Assembly (NCBI RefSeq): GCF_000577245.1
Contig: NZ_CBYO010000022.1
Location: forward strand, 124,001 to 188,000
Direction of reading: 5' to 3'
Length of the DNA stretch: 64,000 bases
DNA from: Paucisalibacillus algeriensis
Lineage (GTDB): Bacteria; Bacillota; Bacilli; Bacillales; Amphibacillaceae
In this document: positions 16,890-25,036 of the stretch, piece by piece
Layout: each line of letters opens with the position of its first letter
Numbering within the stretch: the stretch's first letter is position 1
Made by a program: the position numbers and the translations under genes
Notes under the pieces: model-generated
Told to the model about the DNA's origin: nothing
The model's input: only the letters and a program-made list of their open reading frames with translations
Databases searched by the model: none

Positions 16890-16916
16890 CGTCATTAGTC
16901 AGAAAGGATAGTAGAT

Positions 16917-18077
16917 ATGTTCTGGAAGTATACAAGCTTTGAAACAAAATTACTGTTGAAAAATAGAAAAAGTTGGTTTATTTCGGTATTCCTTCTGATC
17001 TTTTTCATTTTGTTTTTTATGTATTACAGTCAAGAAACTCCAATACCATTAGATGCTAAAAAAAGTTCAGAAACGAATTCGTCCTATGCCGTCTTCGAAT
17101 ACCTTGATCAGCAGCGCCATGATCTACCTGAAGTTGCAGAAGTATACGACTATCACACACAAATTCAATCGTTATTAGGTATGCAAACTTGGTTTATAGG
17201 TAAAGGCGATGATAGTGAACAATATATTGAAAACGGCCTAGAAATAAATCGTTTACGACTAGAAGTTCATGAATTAGGAAACAAGGGTATTCCAGATCAC
17301 CTAATTGTTCCACGGGAAGAAATATTAAAAGAAGATGCGTTATTACATTATATTAAAGACAATAATTTACCAATCGAGTCAGACTCTTTTGCGACAAATC
17401 ATTATATTTCAAATGTCCTTACCATGTTTTCTGGGCTACTATTTCTTGTTATTGTCTTAATTAGTGGAAATGAAATGCTAGTATATGAACAAAGACACCA
17501 GTCCGTCTTAAGAGGATTTCCTTTATCATTCATGCAAAAAATAACAAGTAAAGTGATGATACACTTTATTTATCTTTATATTTTTTTACTTCTTGGATTT
17601 ACGATAGGTAGTGTTTACGTAGCAAAAAAATTTGATGCAGGAGAGTTTTCTTTCCCTATTCTAGTATATAAAAATGAAGACTATATTGCGATTTCTACTG
17701 GTCAATACCTAGTTTATATCTTTTTAGGTTTGGCGTTAGCAACAATTTTAATATTAGTTTTATCCATTTTACTAAATATGTTATTCAAAAATGCATTTGC
17801 TAATATTTTAGTTGGGCTAGGGATTTTCCTACTTCCGGACATTGCTATGGCTGCAGGGTTCAAGGCAACATTTTTACATCCAATAAAATACATCGATATG
17901 TTTAAAGTTCTTTCCGGAGACCTTGTTACAGAATTAGGAAACAGTAGTATTGATTACTGGAATGCAATGACTACTCTAGGCATTATAACCATTCTCTTGA
18001 TTGGTGTCATTTATGCGATTAATAAATTCACCTATCAAAGAGTACCAAAAGATGTCCCTTTGGAAAAAGCATTCTAG
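16917..18077 (+). CDS. ABC-2-type transporter permease subunit
   Basis: A 386-residue membrane protein with the same design as the upstream gene: one N-terminal helix (SWFISVFLLIFFILFFMYY), a hydrophilic extracytoplasmic domain (about residues 40-160) and a block of five or six helices. The segment ISGNEMLVYEQRHQSVLRGFPLSF parallels FSSDMLSKDRQHRTILQGLPIGW upstream, so the two are diverged paralogues likely to pair as a heterodimeric channel. RBS AGAAAGGA. Substrate unknown. Confidence 0.75.
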   Translation: MFWKYTSFETKLLLKNRKSWFISVFLLIFFILFFMYYSQETPIPLDAKKSSETNSSYAVFEYLDQQRHDLPEVAEVYDYHTQIQSLLGMQTWFIGKGDDSEQYIENGLEINRLRLEVHELGNKGIPDHLIVPREEILKEDALLHYIKDNNLPIESDSFATNHYISNVLTMFSGLLFLVIVLISGNEMLVYEQRHQSVLRGFPLSFMQKITSKVMIHFIYLYIFLLLGFTIGSVYVAKKFDAGEFSFPILVYKNEDYIAISTGQYLVYIFLGLALATILILVLSILLNMLFKNAFANILVGLGIFLLPDIAMAAGFKATFLHPIKYIDMFKVLSGDLVTELGNSSIDYWNAMTTLGIITILLIGVIYAINKFTYQRVPKDVPLEKAF

Positions 18078-18138
18078 CCTTTTATATCTGGCTTTTATAC
18101 TAATGGGCTGAAAATAATTAATAGAAAAGAGGATTGTC

Positions 18139-19029
18139 ATGTTAAAACTAGAAAATGTATCCGTAAAGTATAAAGATAAAGTAGTTTTAGATAACCTTTC
18201 TTTAACAGCTAAAAGCGGAGAAATTATTGGTTTAGTAGCACCAAATGGCACTGGAAAAACAACTTTATTCAATGTAATATCAAATTTTCTAAAACCTAAC
18301 AAAGGTAATGTTACTTTTAATGAAACTCTTCAATATAAAACAGAGAGAAAAGAAATATCTATTCATAAACAACTTGCTACTTTCCCTGATCAAGGAGATT
18401 TATTTGAAGAATTAACTGGCGTTGATCATATGAAGCTGTATGCAAATATGTGGAGCGGGTCAACCAAAAACGTTAAAGAAATCTACGAGCAATTACACAT
18501 GGAAAGCTATGTTAAGAAAAAGGTAAAAACATATTCATTAGGTATGCGACAAAGATTATGTTTTGCCATGATTGCTGCAGCTGATACCCCTATCATGCTT
18601 ATGGATGAGGTTATGAACGGACTGGATGTGGCAAACGTTTCCCTCATTTCTAAGCGATTGATGCAAATGAAACAAGAAGGAAAGTTAATTTTTGTTGCAT
18701 CCCATTTACTTTCCAATCTGGATTTATATGCTGACCGTGTTCTTTACTTAAAAGGTGGCGACATCATTCATCAGCAACCTTTAAATGAATCAACTGAAGA
18801 ATATATGAAGATTGAACTAACACCGGAACAGTATGAAAAATTAGCTTATACACTACCAGAGGACCACCTCTTGATTGCGGGCCATCTATGCTGTATCCCA
18901 ATTACAAACATGAGCATGGATGAACAAAAGGAATGGGTTGTAAGATTGTCTGATTACAAAGAAAAAGGGTTAACAATTGGACCACTTGGAACGGCTGAAT
19001 ACTATGAAAAGTATTACCATGAGGATTAA
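18139..19029 (+). CDS. ABC transporter ATP-binding protein
   Basis: A 296-residue nucleotide-binding subunit. Walker A is GLVAPNGTGKTTLFN, the Q-loop lies near ATFPDQGDLFEELTG, the signature is KTYSLGMRQRLCFAM, Walker B is PIMLMDEVMNGLD, and the switch His is in VASHLLSNLD. After residue 220 comes a tail of about 70 residues (from MKIELTPEQYEKL) that may regulate or dock. It powers the two permeases upstream. The signature LGMRQ is the usual form in ABC-2 systems. Confidence 0.9.
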   Translation: MLKLENVSVKYKDKVVLDNLSLTAKSGEIIGLVAPNGTGKTTLFNVISNFLKPNKGNVTFNETLQYKTERKEISIHKQLATFPDQGDLFEELTGVDHMKLYANMWSGSTKNVKEIYEQLHMESYVKKKVKTYSLGMRQRLCFAMIAAADTPIMLMDEVMNGLDVANVSLISKRLMQMKQEGKLIFVASHLLSNLDLYADRVLYLKGGDIIHQQPLNESTEEYMKIELTPEQYEKLAYTLPEDHLLIAGHLCCIPITNMSMDEQKEWVVRLSDYKEKGLTIGPLGTAEYYEKYYHED

Positions 19030-19059
19030 TAGATTAAAGTTTACTAGGAGGGGAAATAA

Positions 19060-19752
19060 ATGAAACAAGTAATTTTCCTCATATTTTTCATAAGCATATT
19101 GGTTTTGAGTGGATGTGGGCAAAAACCTTCAGAGAAAGTATTGGCTTACCAGGAAAATAACGAAATCATCGGACCGGAGAAGGATGAAATTATTGGAGAA
19201 GTCAGTGATACCATATATGATTCCATTGATCGTAGTAATTCTGAAGCAGAAGAAATTTTCCTTGGACCTATCGAAGGGTTAGGTGAAGATATTACCCCTC
19301 CAGAAGGTAGATACCGGATTAGCGCTGATATGCCACCAGATGGTTCCCCACAGTCTGGTAGGATACTCGTCTATGATGAGGCGGGTGTTCTATTATTGAG
19401 TGAAATAATAGACTATTCTTTTACAGGTAGTGTTACAGTTGACCTAAATGGTTCCCATACTGTTCATATCGATGGTTTAGACTATGCTATGCTTATTCCG
19501 GTAGAAACACAAAGTTCGAATGACCTTTCAGCAGGGATTTGGGAGGTCGGAAAAGATATAGAAGCAGGGAAATATTCTGTTTTCCTAACTGAATTTGGAT
19601 TTGGGGATTTACAGATTTTTGAAAAGGATAAATCCCCTAGACTTTTCGAATTCCTAGATACTACCACTGAAACAGCAGTTGAGATCGAGTTAAAAGAAGG
19701 GCAAAAATTAAAGATTTCTGGTCTATATTCCCTTTCGTTTGAACCACTTTAA
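19060..19752 (+). CDS. Lipoprotein with two beta repeats, linked to the ABC-2 operon
   Basis: A 230-residue protein with a signal peptide and lipobox VLSGCGQK (Cys20 would be lipid-modified). After an acidic linker it has two related beta modules: TPPEGRYRISADMPPDGSPQ... (about 78-150) and SAGIWEVGKDIEAGKYSVF...KLKISGLYSLSFEP (about 158-230). The second matches a common Gram-positive surface module of the form GxYxVGxDIxAGxY. It is last in the operon, suggesting an extracytoplasmic partner or sensor for the transporter. RBS AGGAGGGG. Function unknown. Confidence 0.75.
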   Translation: MKQVIFLIFFISILVLSGCGQKPSEKVLAYQENNEIIGPEKDEIIGEVSDTIYDSIDRSNSEAEEIFLGPIEGLGEDITPPEGRYRISADMPPDGSPQSGRILVYDEAGVLLLSEIIDYSFTGSVTVDLNGSHTVHIDGLDYAMLIPVETQSSNDLSAGIWEVGKDIEAGKYSVFLTEFGFGDLQIFEKDKSPRLFEFLDTTTETAVEIELKEGQKLKISGLYSLSFEPL

Positions 19753-19753
19753 A

Positions 19754-19827
19754 GGTGCCTGTCAAGTCCCGAAATTTAGCAAATATTGTCGAATGAATGT
19801 CTACCAAATTACGGTAGACATTTTTTG
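19754..19827 (+). repeat. GGTGCCTGTCA-family 3' element with terminator hairpin
   Basis: GGTGCCTGTCA begins two bases after the lipoprotein stop. Next come CCCGAAATTTAG and ATATTGTCGAA, then a perfect stem AATGTCTACC (19796-19805) with GGTAGACATT (19813-19822) followed by six Ts. It therefore doubles as the operon's rho-independent terminator. Confidence 0.75.
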
Positions 19828-19863
19828 CCATATAATCCCAATTCACTGTGATATACCTCACAT

Positions 19864-19995
19864 ATGGGTACAGTAAAGCAGCTAAAAGATAATCAGGCAT
19901 TAATTCTCCAAGCCCCTTTCAATCCTGTCCCTCTCCACAAAGTACTAGGACGAAGAGGATTTGACTATGAGGCAGAGAAAATTGAAGAGACATAG
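19864..19995 (+). pseudogene. DUF2249 fragment (C-terminal half)
   Basis: A 43-codon frame reads VKQLKDNQALILQAPFNPVPLHKVLGRRGFDYEAEKIEE and then stops. This is the second half of a DUF2249 domain, a family often found with nitrite, NO or hemerythrin-type genes. The N-terminal half (the DVR..G.DPF part) is missing and there is no ribosome site. Confidence 0.65.
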
Positions 19996-20027
19996 GAAAA
20001 GAATCTATACAAAATAGGAGGATTTCA

Positions 20028-20159
20028 ATGAAAACTCTTGATAATAGAGGCTTAGATCCACCTCAACCAATGAAGAGAACTTTAAAAAATCTTGATAGAA
20101 TGAATTCTGGTGAAAAGCTAGCAATCTTTAATGATCGTCGTCCAATGTTTTATCTCTAG
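20028..20159 (+). pseudogene. DUF2249 fragment (N-terminal half)
   Basis: With a good AGGAGG ribosome site, the 43-codon frame reads TLDNRGLDPPQPMKRTLKNLDRMNSGEKLAIFNDRRPMF and then stops. It is the first half of a second DUF2249 protein; the family expects another 30-35 residues. The gene appears cut by a deletion that also removed part of the radical SAM relic on the other strand. Confidence 0.65.
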
Positions 20160-20345
20160 TTCATGCAAGTACTTAATCGCATTCATTGTTAAATCGAATA
20201 ACCCGGTTGTACCGCTGAAATGATCATGCACCTCTGCACAATGTCCATCAATACTAAATGCCCATGTAGTTGACATGCTCTAGTTAACTCCCAAATGACA
20301 ATAAATGGATTTTCATTATAATTTCGATTAAACAAGGTTAATCCC
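20160..20345 (-). pseudogene. Radical SAM protein relic with internal deletion
   Basis: Minus-strand reading from about 20341 gives LFNRNYNENPFIVIWELTRACQLH, the classic start of a radical SAM/SPASM enzyme up to the first cluster Cys. The reading then jumps, out of frame, to SIDGHCAEVHDHFSGTTGLFDLTMNAIKYLHE, a part that normally lies about 100 residues later. The rest is gone. Such proteins are often heme or cofactor maturases near nitrogen-oxide respiration genes. Confidence 0.65.
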
Positions 20346-20542
20346 TCCCTGTCACTAATGACAAGTTTATTTTAAAATTATTGTAGGTACCTTGGTGTGA
20401 CATATTTCACAAGTAAATAGAAAAATAGCACTTAGGTACAGATTGTCAAAAAACGTTTAGAAAATAGCCATCAAATTAGCACATTCAACGGTACAATTAT
20501 AGATAGACATTATGTTAGAAATAACGATTGGAGAATTACTTA

Positions 20543-22024
20543 ATGAAAAAAAGTTATGCATTAATTATATTGATTGCCCTCATATTTATCTGTGGAATTA
20601 TCCTTGTGCTATCCATTGGTTCCGATGATGATAAGAAAACAGAAAAAAAATCTAGTGAGGATGTATCTTCCTTGGTAGAATCAATACCTCTACCTATTCC
20701 CCCTATTTTAGAAGACTTAGATCCGAATCCTAATCAAGCAGAATTTCATTTAACTGCACAAAAAGGAACTAGTGAAATTTTAGATGGTGTGGAATCTACA
20801 ACACTTGGTTATAATGGAAACTTTCTTGGGCCAGTTATTCGGGTTCATGAGGGGGAAAAAGTAAAAGTAAAGATGAAAAATGAATTAGATGAAGCAACTA
20901 CCCTCCACTGGCACGGTTTACTTGTTGATGGAAAAAATGATGGTGGGCCACATTCCGGAATTATGCCTGGTGAAACTTGGGAGCCTGAGTTTACAATTGA
21001 ACAACCTGCTGCAACACTGTGGTATCATCCTCATATGATGCACTTGACAGCAAAACAAGTTTACGAAGGACTAGCAGGGCTATTTTATATTGAAGATGAG
21101 GTATCGGAACAACTCGCTATTCCTAAAGAGTATGGTATGAATGATTTTCCATTAGTCATTCAGGACAAAAGATTGGATTCTAACGGTAACATGCAATATG
21201 ATCCAGGAATGACTGATATTATGATGGGACTCTATGGTAATGCCTTTCTTGTAAATGGTGCCATATCCCCCTATCTAGAAGTACCAAAAGGAATGGTTCG
21301 CCTGCGTCTATTAAATGGTTCAAACGGTAGAACCTATCATTTCGAATTAAGCAACAATCAACCATTCTATCAAATAGCTAGTGATGGTGGCTTTCTGGAA
21401 AAGCCAATTGAAATGACTTCTATTCGCTTGAGCCCGGCAGAACGAGCAGAAATTCTTGTTGATTTTTCCAAGTTGGAAACTGGAGATATTGTAAAATTAA
21501 TCGACACTGGTTCTGAATTAGCAGAAACTGTTTCAGATAATCAAGAAGTAGAATTAATGGAATTTGTTGTAACTGATGAACAGTCAGAGGTTTTTGAAGT
21601 CCCAGAGCAGCTAACAGAAATTGAATCGATAGACCCAAGCAGCGCAGTTGTTACAAGAGATATGGTCTTAGCTGGAGTAGGTGCTACATTAACCATTAAC
21701 GATAAATCAATGGATATGTCACGTATTGATGAAGAAGTTAAATGGAATGACACTGAAATCTGGGAGGTTACCAATCAACGAACCGGATTAAATGGTGGTA
21801 TGCCACATCCCTTCCATCTACATGGTGTCCAATTCCAAGTACTAGACCGAGACGGTAATCCACCACCAGCAAATGAATCCGGCTGGAAAGATACCATCCT
21901 AGTACACCCAGGAGAGACAGTTCGAATTATAACTAAATTCACCCACAAAGGAATCTTCATGTACCATTGCCACATCCTCGAACACGAAGACGCAGGAATG
22001 ATGGGACAGTATGAAGTGAAATAG
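20543..22024 (+). CDS. Multicopper oxidase (CueO/CotA-like laccase)
   Basis: A 493-residue protein with an N-terminal membrane anchor or uncleaved signal (ALIILIALIFICGIILVLS). All four copper motifs are present: TLHWHGLLVDG, TLWYHPHMM, MPHPFHLHGVQF and FMYHCHILEHEDAGMM. The last supplies the type 1 copper Cys, His and Met axial ligand and links to the trinuclear centre. It would oxidise copper(I), phenolics or metals at the outer face of the membrane. Start ATG at 20543 with GGAG upstream is preferred over an in-frame TTG at 20528. No copper exporter is adjacent. Confidence 0.92.
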   Translation: MKKSYALIILIALIFICGIILVLSIGSDDDKKTEKKSSEDVSSLVESIPLPIPPILEDLDPNPNQAEFHLTAQKGTSEILDGVESTTLGYNGNFLGPVIRVHEGEKVKVKMKNELDEATTLHWHGLLVDGKNDGGPHSGIMPGETWEPEFTIEQPAATLWYHPHMMHLTAKQVYEGLAGLFYIEDEVSEQLAIPKEYGMNDFPLVIQDKRLDSNGNMQYDPGMTDIMMGLYGNAFLVNGAISPYLEVPKGMVRLRLLNGSNGRTYHFELSNNQPFYQIASDGGFLEKPIEMTSIRLSPAERAEILVDFSKLETGDIVKLIDTGSELAETVSDNQEVELMEFVVTDEQSEVFEVPEQLTEIESIDPSSAVVTRDMVLAGVGATLTINDKSMDMSRIDEEVKWNDTEIWEVTNQRTGLNGGMPHPFHLHGVQFQVLDRDGNPPPANESGWKDTILVHPGETVRIITKFTHKGIFMYHCHILEHEDAGMMGQYEVK

Positions 22025-22028
22025 AAGG

Positions 22029-22070
22029 GGTGCCTGTCACTCCTCGAAATTTGGTATATATTGTTGAAAT
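22029..22070 (+). repeat. GGTGCCTGTCA-family 3' element
   Basis: GGTGCCTGTCACTCCTCGAA begins five bases after the multicopper oxidase stop, followed by a degenerate ATATATTGTTGAAA. It precedes a long terminator stem at 22078. Confidence 0.7.
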
Positions 22071-22077
22071 ACTAATA

Positions 22078-22126
22078 GTGAAACAAAAAAGTCGCATGAA
22101 TTATCTGCGACTCTTTTTTGTTTCAC
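22078..22126. terminator. Long bidirectional terminator
   Basis: GTGAAACAAAAAAG-TCGCA (22078-22096) pairs with TGCGAC and the T-rich 3' arm ending at 22126, with one bulge. It separates the oxidase from the convergent SDR gene and includes the latter's stop codon. Confidence 0.85.
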
Positions 22127-22950
22127 TTATTTAATTTTTTTATTACGATTTTTTCAATAATGCCCCAAGGAATAAACTTCTTAATGTACCACAATGAGTT
22201 AGTACCTTTTCCAACCCGATAACGAAACCTCGGATTTTTTTTATCACAAATCCTTCGTACTAAATTGGCTACTATAAATGGATCTCCCGCTGTCTCAGAA
22301 GCCTGTTTTGCCAAATTAAAGGTATTCCTTTTCAATGTTTCATCTTCCTGTATCCCTTCCCCTATTTCTAGACCCTTCTCCCAAATTCCTGTTTTGAAAG
22401 AACCTGGTTCAATAAGAGAAACGAAAATATTTTCAGAAAGTAATTCAAGTCTTAAACTTTCACTAAATCCTTCAATCGCAAACTTAGATGAACAATACGG
22501 GCCCATTCCAGGGAATCCAAAATACCCACTAACGCTACTAATATTAACAATCCGACCTTGCTTTGAATTCTTTATCAAGGGTATTAACATCTTAGTCGTT
22601 CGGATAGCACCCAATACATTCGTATCATATTGACTCTCCCAATCTTCCATTGTTAAATCTTGAATAAATCCTCCTTGAGAGTATCCAGCATTATTAATTA
22701 ATATATCTAATTGACCATATTGAGACTCTATCCATTTAGCAGCATTCTCAATCTGCTCCTCCTTTGTCACATCCATCTCAACAATTTCCAATTTTGCTTC
22801 CATTCCTAACTTCTTAACCATACTCACTAATTCATCTTGACTACCTGTATTTCTCATGGCAGCAATTACTAGAAATCCAGCTTTTATTAATTCGACCGTG
22901 ATAAGCTTTCCAAATCCACCATTCGCACCTGTTACGAGAGCAATTCTCAT
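22123..22950 (-). CDS. Short-chain dehydrogenase/reductase
   Basis: A 275-residue Rossmann-fold SDR. The cofactor motif ALVTGANGGFGKLI is at the N-terminus, then NNAGYSQGG, the catalytic Ser in IVNISSVSGYFG and the YxxxK in YCSSKFAIEGFSESLRLEL. The Tyr-Cys-Ser-Ser-Lys tetrad is intact. The C-terminus carries a hydrophobic, basic tail. Start ATG at 22950 has GAGGG ahead. The close upstream gene at 22970 is on the same strand and probably co-transcribed. Substrate unknown. Confidence 0.87.
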   Translation of the reverse strand: MRIALVTGANGGFGKLITVELIKAGFLVIAAMRNTGSQDELVSMVKKLGMEAKLEIVEMDVTKEEQIENAAKWIESQYGQLDILINNAGYSQGGFIQDLTMEDWESQYDTNVLGAIRTTKMLIPLIKNSKQGRIVNISSVSGYFGFPGMGPYCSSKFAIEGFSESLRLELLSENIFVSLIEPGSFKTGIWEKGLEIGEGIQEDETLKRNTFNLAKQASETAGDPFIVANLVRRICDKKNPRFRYRVGKGTNSLWYIKKFIPWGIIEKIVIKKLNK

Positions 22951-22969
22951 ACTTTCCCTCATTCCTTTT

Positions 22970-23704
22970 CTAAATCTCTTCCTTTAGCCTTTCATATAGA
23001 TCTAAAGTCTCCTGTTGTTTTTCTCCATTTAAAATAATATAGTCATCCTTTAAGGATATATAGAGAAATGGGCCTTCCTTCTGTGTAATAAATAGTCTTC
23101 CTACCCCATACGGTTCTTCTAGTCTAAATTTGCCTTTTCGTACATTTCCTGAGGAATAACCATTGGTTCTCATTATAACTACAGGAAGCTCCTCGAGTAA
23201 CTCAACCCTCTCTATTTTCTCAATTGACCACTCTACACCATACGTACCAGTTATGATAAACTGATCGTTTTCTAAGGTAATGTTGTTCTCAGCACTCCCA
23301 TTAACCCATAGGCTACTAATGATTACTACTGTTATCACCGAAATACTTCCGATGATCCACATATACTTCTTCCGCTTATGTGGAACCTCAAACTTTTGGA
23401 GATACACTAAGCCACCTAGTAGAAAAACTGTAAATAGACCAAAGCCAATTTCAACGCCAAACGGTACACGGAATAGGGTTAGGAATGTTGCAAATAAAAG
23501 TAAATAAAAAGAATTTGTAAATATTTTCCCTAGTACTGTTGTATAGCCCTTATTTATTAGGTACTCTTGCTCTTCCTTTGAGCGATTGTTAAAACCCGAT
23601 ATCAAACTGTAATCTTTTTTCTTTACAATTAGATACGTTAAACCACCATGGATAATTAACGTCCAGCTCATTACAATGATAAAAATTAGCATTTCCGTTG
23701 ACAT
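22970..23704 (-). CDS. DUF3784-type membrane protein with PH-like C-terminal domain
   Basis: A 244-residue protein. The N-terminal half has about four membrane helices with the DUF3784 pattern (SLISGFNNRSKEEQEYLINKGYTTVLGKIF). The C-terminal half (from about residue 140, ENNITLENDQFIITGTYGVEWSIEKIERVELLEELP) resembles a bacterial PH-like beta domain on the cell side. The ATG at 23704 follows GGGGTGGAG. It lies directly upstream of the SDR gene. Function unknown. Confidence 0.65.
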   Translation of the reverse strand: MSTEMLIFIIVMSWTLIIHGGLTYLIVKKKDYSLISGFNNRSKEEQEYLINKGYTTVLGKIFTNSFYLLLFATFLTLFRVPFGVEIGFGLFTVFLLGGLVYLQKFEVPHKRKKYMWIIGSISVITVVIISSLWVNGSAENNITLENDQFIITGTYGVEWSIEKIERVELLEELPVVIMRTNGYSSGNVRKGKFRLEEPYGVGRLFITQKEGPFLYISLKDDYIILNGEKQQETLDLYERLKEEI

Positions 23705-23713
23705 AAACTCCAC

Positions 23714-24172
23714 CCCTAACTAAAAACTTTATCCGATTAATACGTTTAAGAGCACTTTTCTATTTTCTAGGCTCTAATAACTATACATTCATTATAACAG
23801 CCCCAAACAAAATAATTACCGAATCATAAAATGCTAAATCTATCAATTATGAACTTAACCCATCCTTGAAACAAATGCCCTTAAAACAGACAAAATTTGG
23901 TGAGGAAGTGACAAGAACTCTCCAATACATTCAACCGAATACGCTAAAATGCGCAAGACAAATAGCAAGCACAATGACGTTTCCCTTTCATATGCCCTCT
24001 CATCTCTCTCACTAAACAAGGAGAGTTAATACTATTTAAATGAAACATCATAAAAATTCCAATTATATTCTGTCTCCTATCCAGAATTTTAATTAAATTC
24101 GAACTTGACCAAGTTTTTTGATAGTGGTAATTTTTAGTTATCTCTAAAGTTTAACTATAAGGATGATGAATA
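23714..24172. other. Intergenic stretch without recognisable gene
   Basis: About 460 bases between divergent genes. No frame with a ribosome site and no recognisable protein fragment was found on either strand. It should contain both divergent promoters. Confidence 0.5.
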
Positions 24173-25036
24173 ATGAAGATGGCACTTTCAATAATCGGGC
24201 TGATAGCTTTTATATATTTATTAGCTGCAATTCCCTTATCTATAACAATCATGGATGAAAACTTGTCCTTATCTATACGGACAATTTCTGACTTGGTCAA
24301 GAATTATGTAACCGGTCTACTGAATGGTGAATCCTTTACCTATCAAGAAGGAAAAAACCGTACATACAGTTACCTACAAGATATATCTGCTTATTTTTTT
24401 ACTTCTTTACGGTACCTTTTATTGGCAGGGTTTCTATCTGTTTTAATTGGGATGCTTATTTCCGCTTGGTATAGTAAGTCAAAAAGAGAATGGGTAAAAG
24501 ATATGATCGGATTCTTAGGAACCATTCCTGATTTCATTCTAGTCATATTTTTACAGCTTGGAGTAGTATTTATCTATGAATCTACTGGGTTAAGATTAGC
24601 AAGAGTTGCGTCACGCTCAGTAGATGAAAATGCATATTTACTCCCACTAATCACGTTGACTCTCATTCCCGCAATCTATCTTATTCGGACATTATCAGAG
24701 CGCACTTATGACGTTCTCTCAGAAGACTATATTTTAACTGCAAAAGCAAAAGGGTTGAAAAAACGAGTCATCTATATCAATCATGTTGTACGAAATATAC
24801 TCCCATTCTTGAAAGCTGATTTACATAAGGTATTAGCTATCATGATGAGTAACCTATTCATTGTAGAATACTTGTTTAATATTAGAGGATTAACAGCTAT
24901 GTTATTTGGTGGAACAATGTACCAATATAATCTTATTGTCAATACATTGTTTGCCTTAGTCTTCCTTTATTTAATGGTATATTGGTCTATTCGTTTACTT
25001 ATCTTGCTTCTGGAGAGGGTGTTTGCCCATGACTAA
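24173..25036 (+). CDS. DppB/OppB-like ABC permease
   Basis: A 287-residue membrane protein with about six helices. The permease loop is SEDYILTAKAKGLKKRVIYINHVVRNILPFL, the EAA-type motif that contacts the ATPase. It is shorter at the N-terminus than classical OppB. It overlaps the next permease gene by eight bases, so the two form a coupled pair. No solute-binding protein or ATPase gene is nearby, so the pair is an orphan that must borrow an ATPase or has another role. Similar orphan pairs occur in Bacillaceae. Confidence 0.8.
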   Translation: MKMALSIIGLIAFIYLLAAIPLSITIMDENLSLSIRTISDLVKNYVTGLLNGESFTYQEGKNRTYSYLQDISAYFFTSLRYLLLAGFLSVLIGMLISAWYSKSKREWVKDMIGFLGTIPDFILVIFLQLGVVFIYESTGLRLARVASRSVDENAYLLPLITLTLIPAIYLIRTLSERTYDVLSEDYILTAKAKGLKKRVIYINHVVRNILPFLKADLHKVLAIMMSNLFIVEYLFNIRGLTAMLFGGTMYQYNLIVNTLFALVFLYLMVYWSIRLLILLLERVFAHD

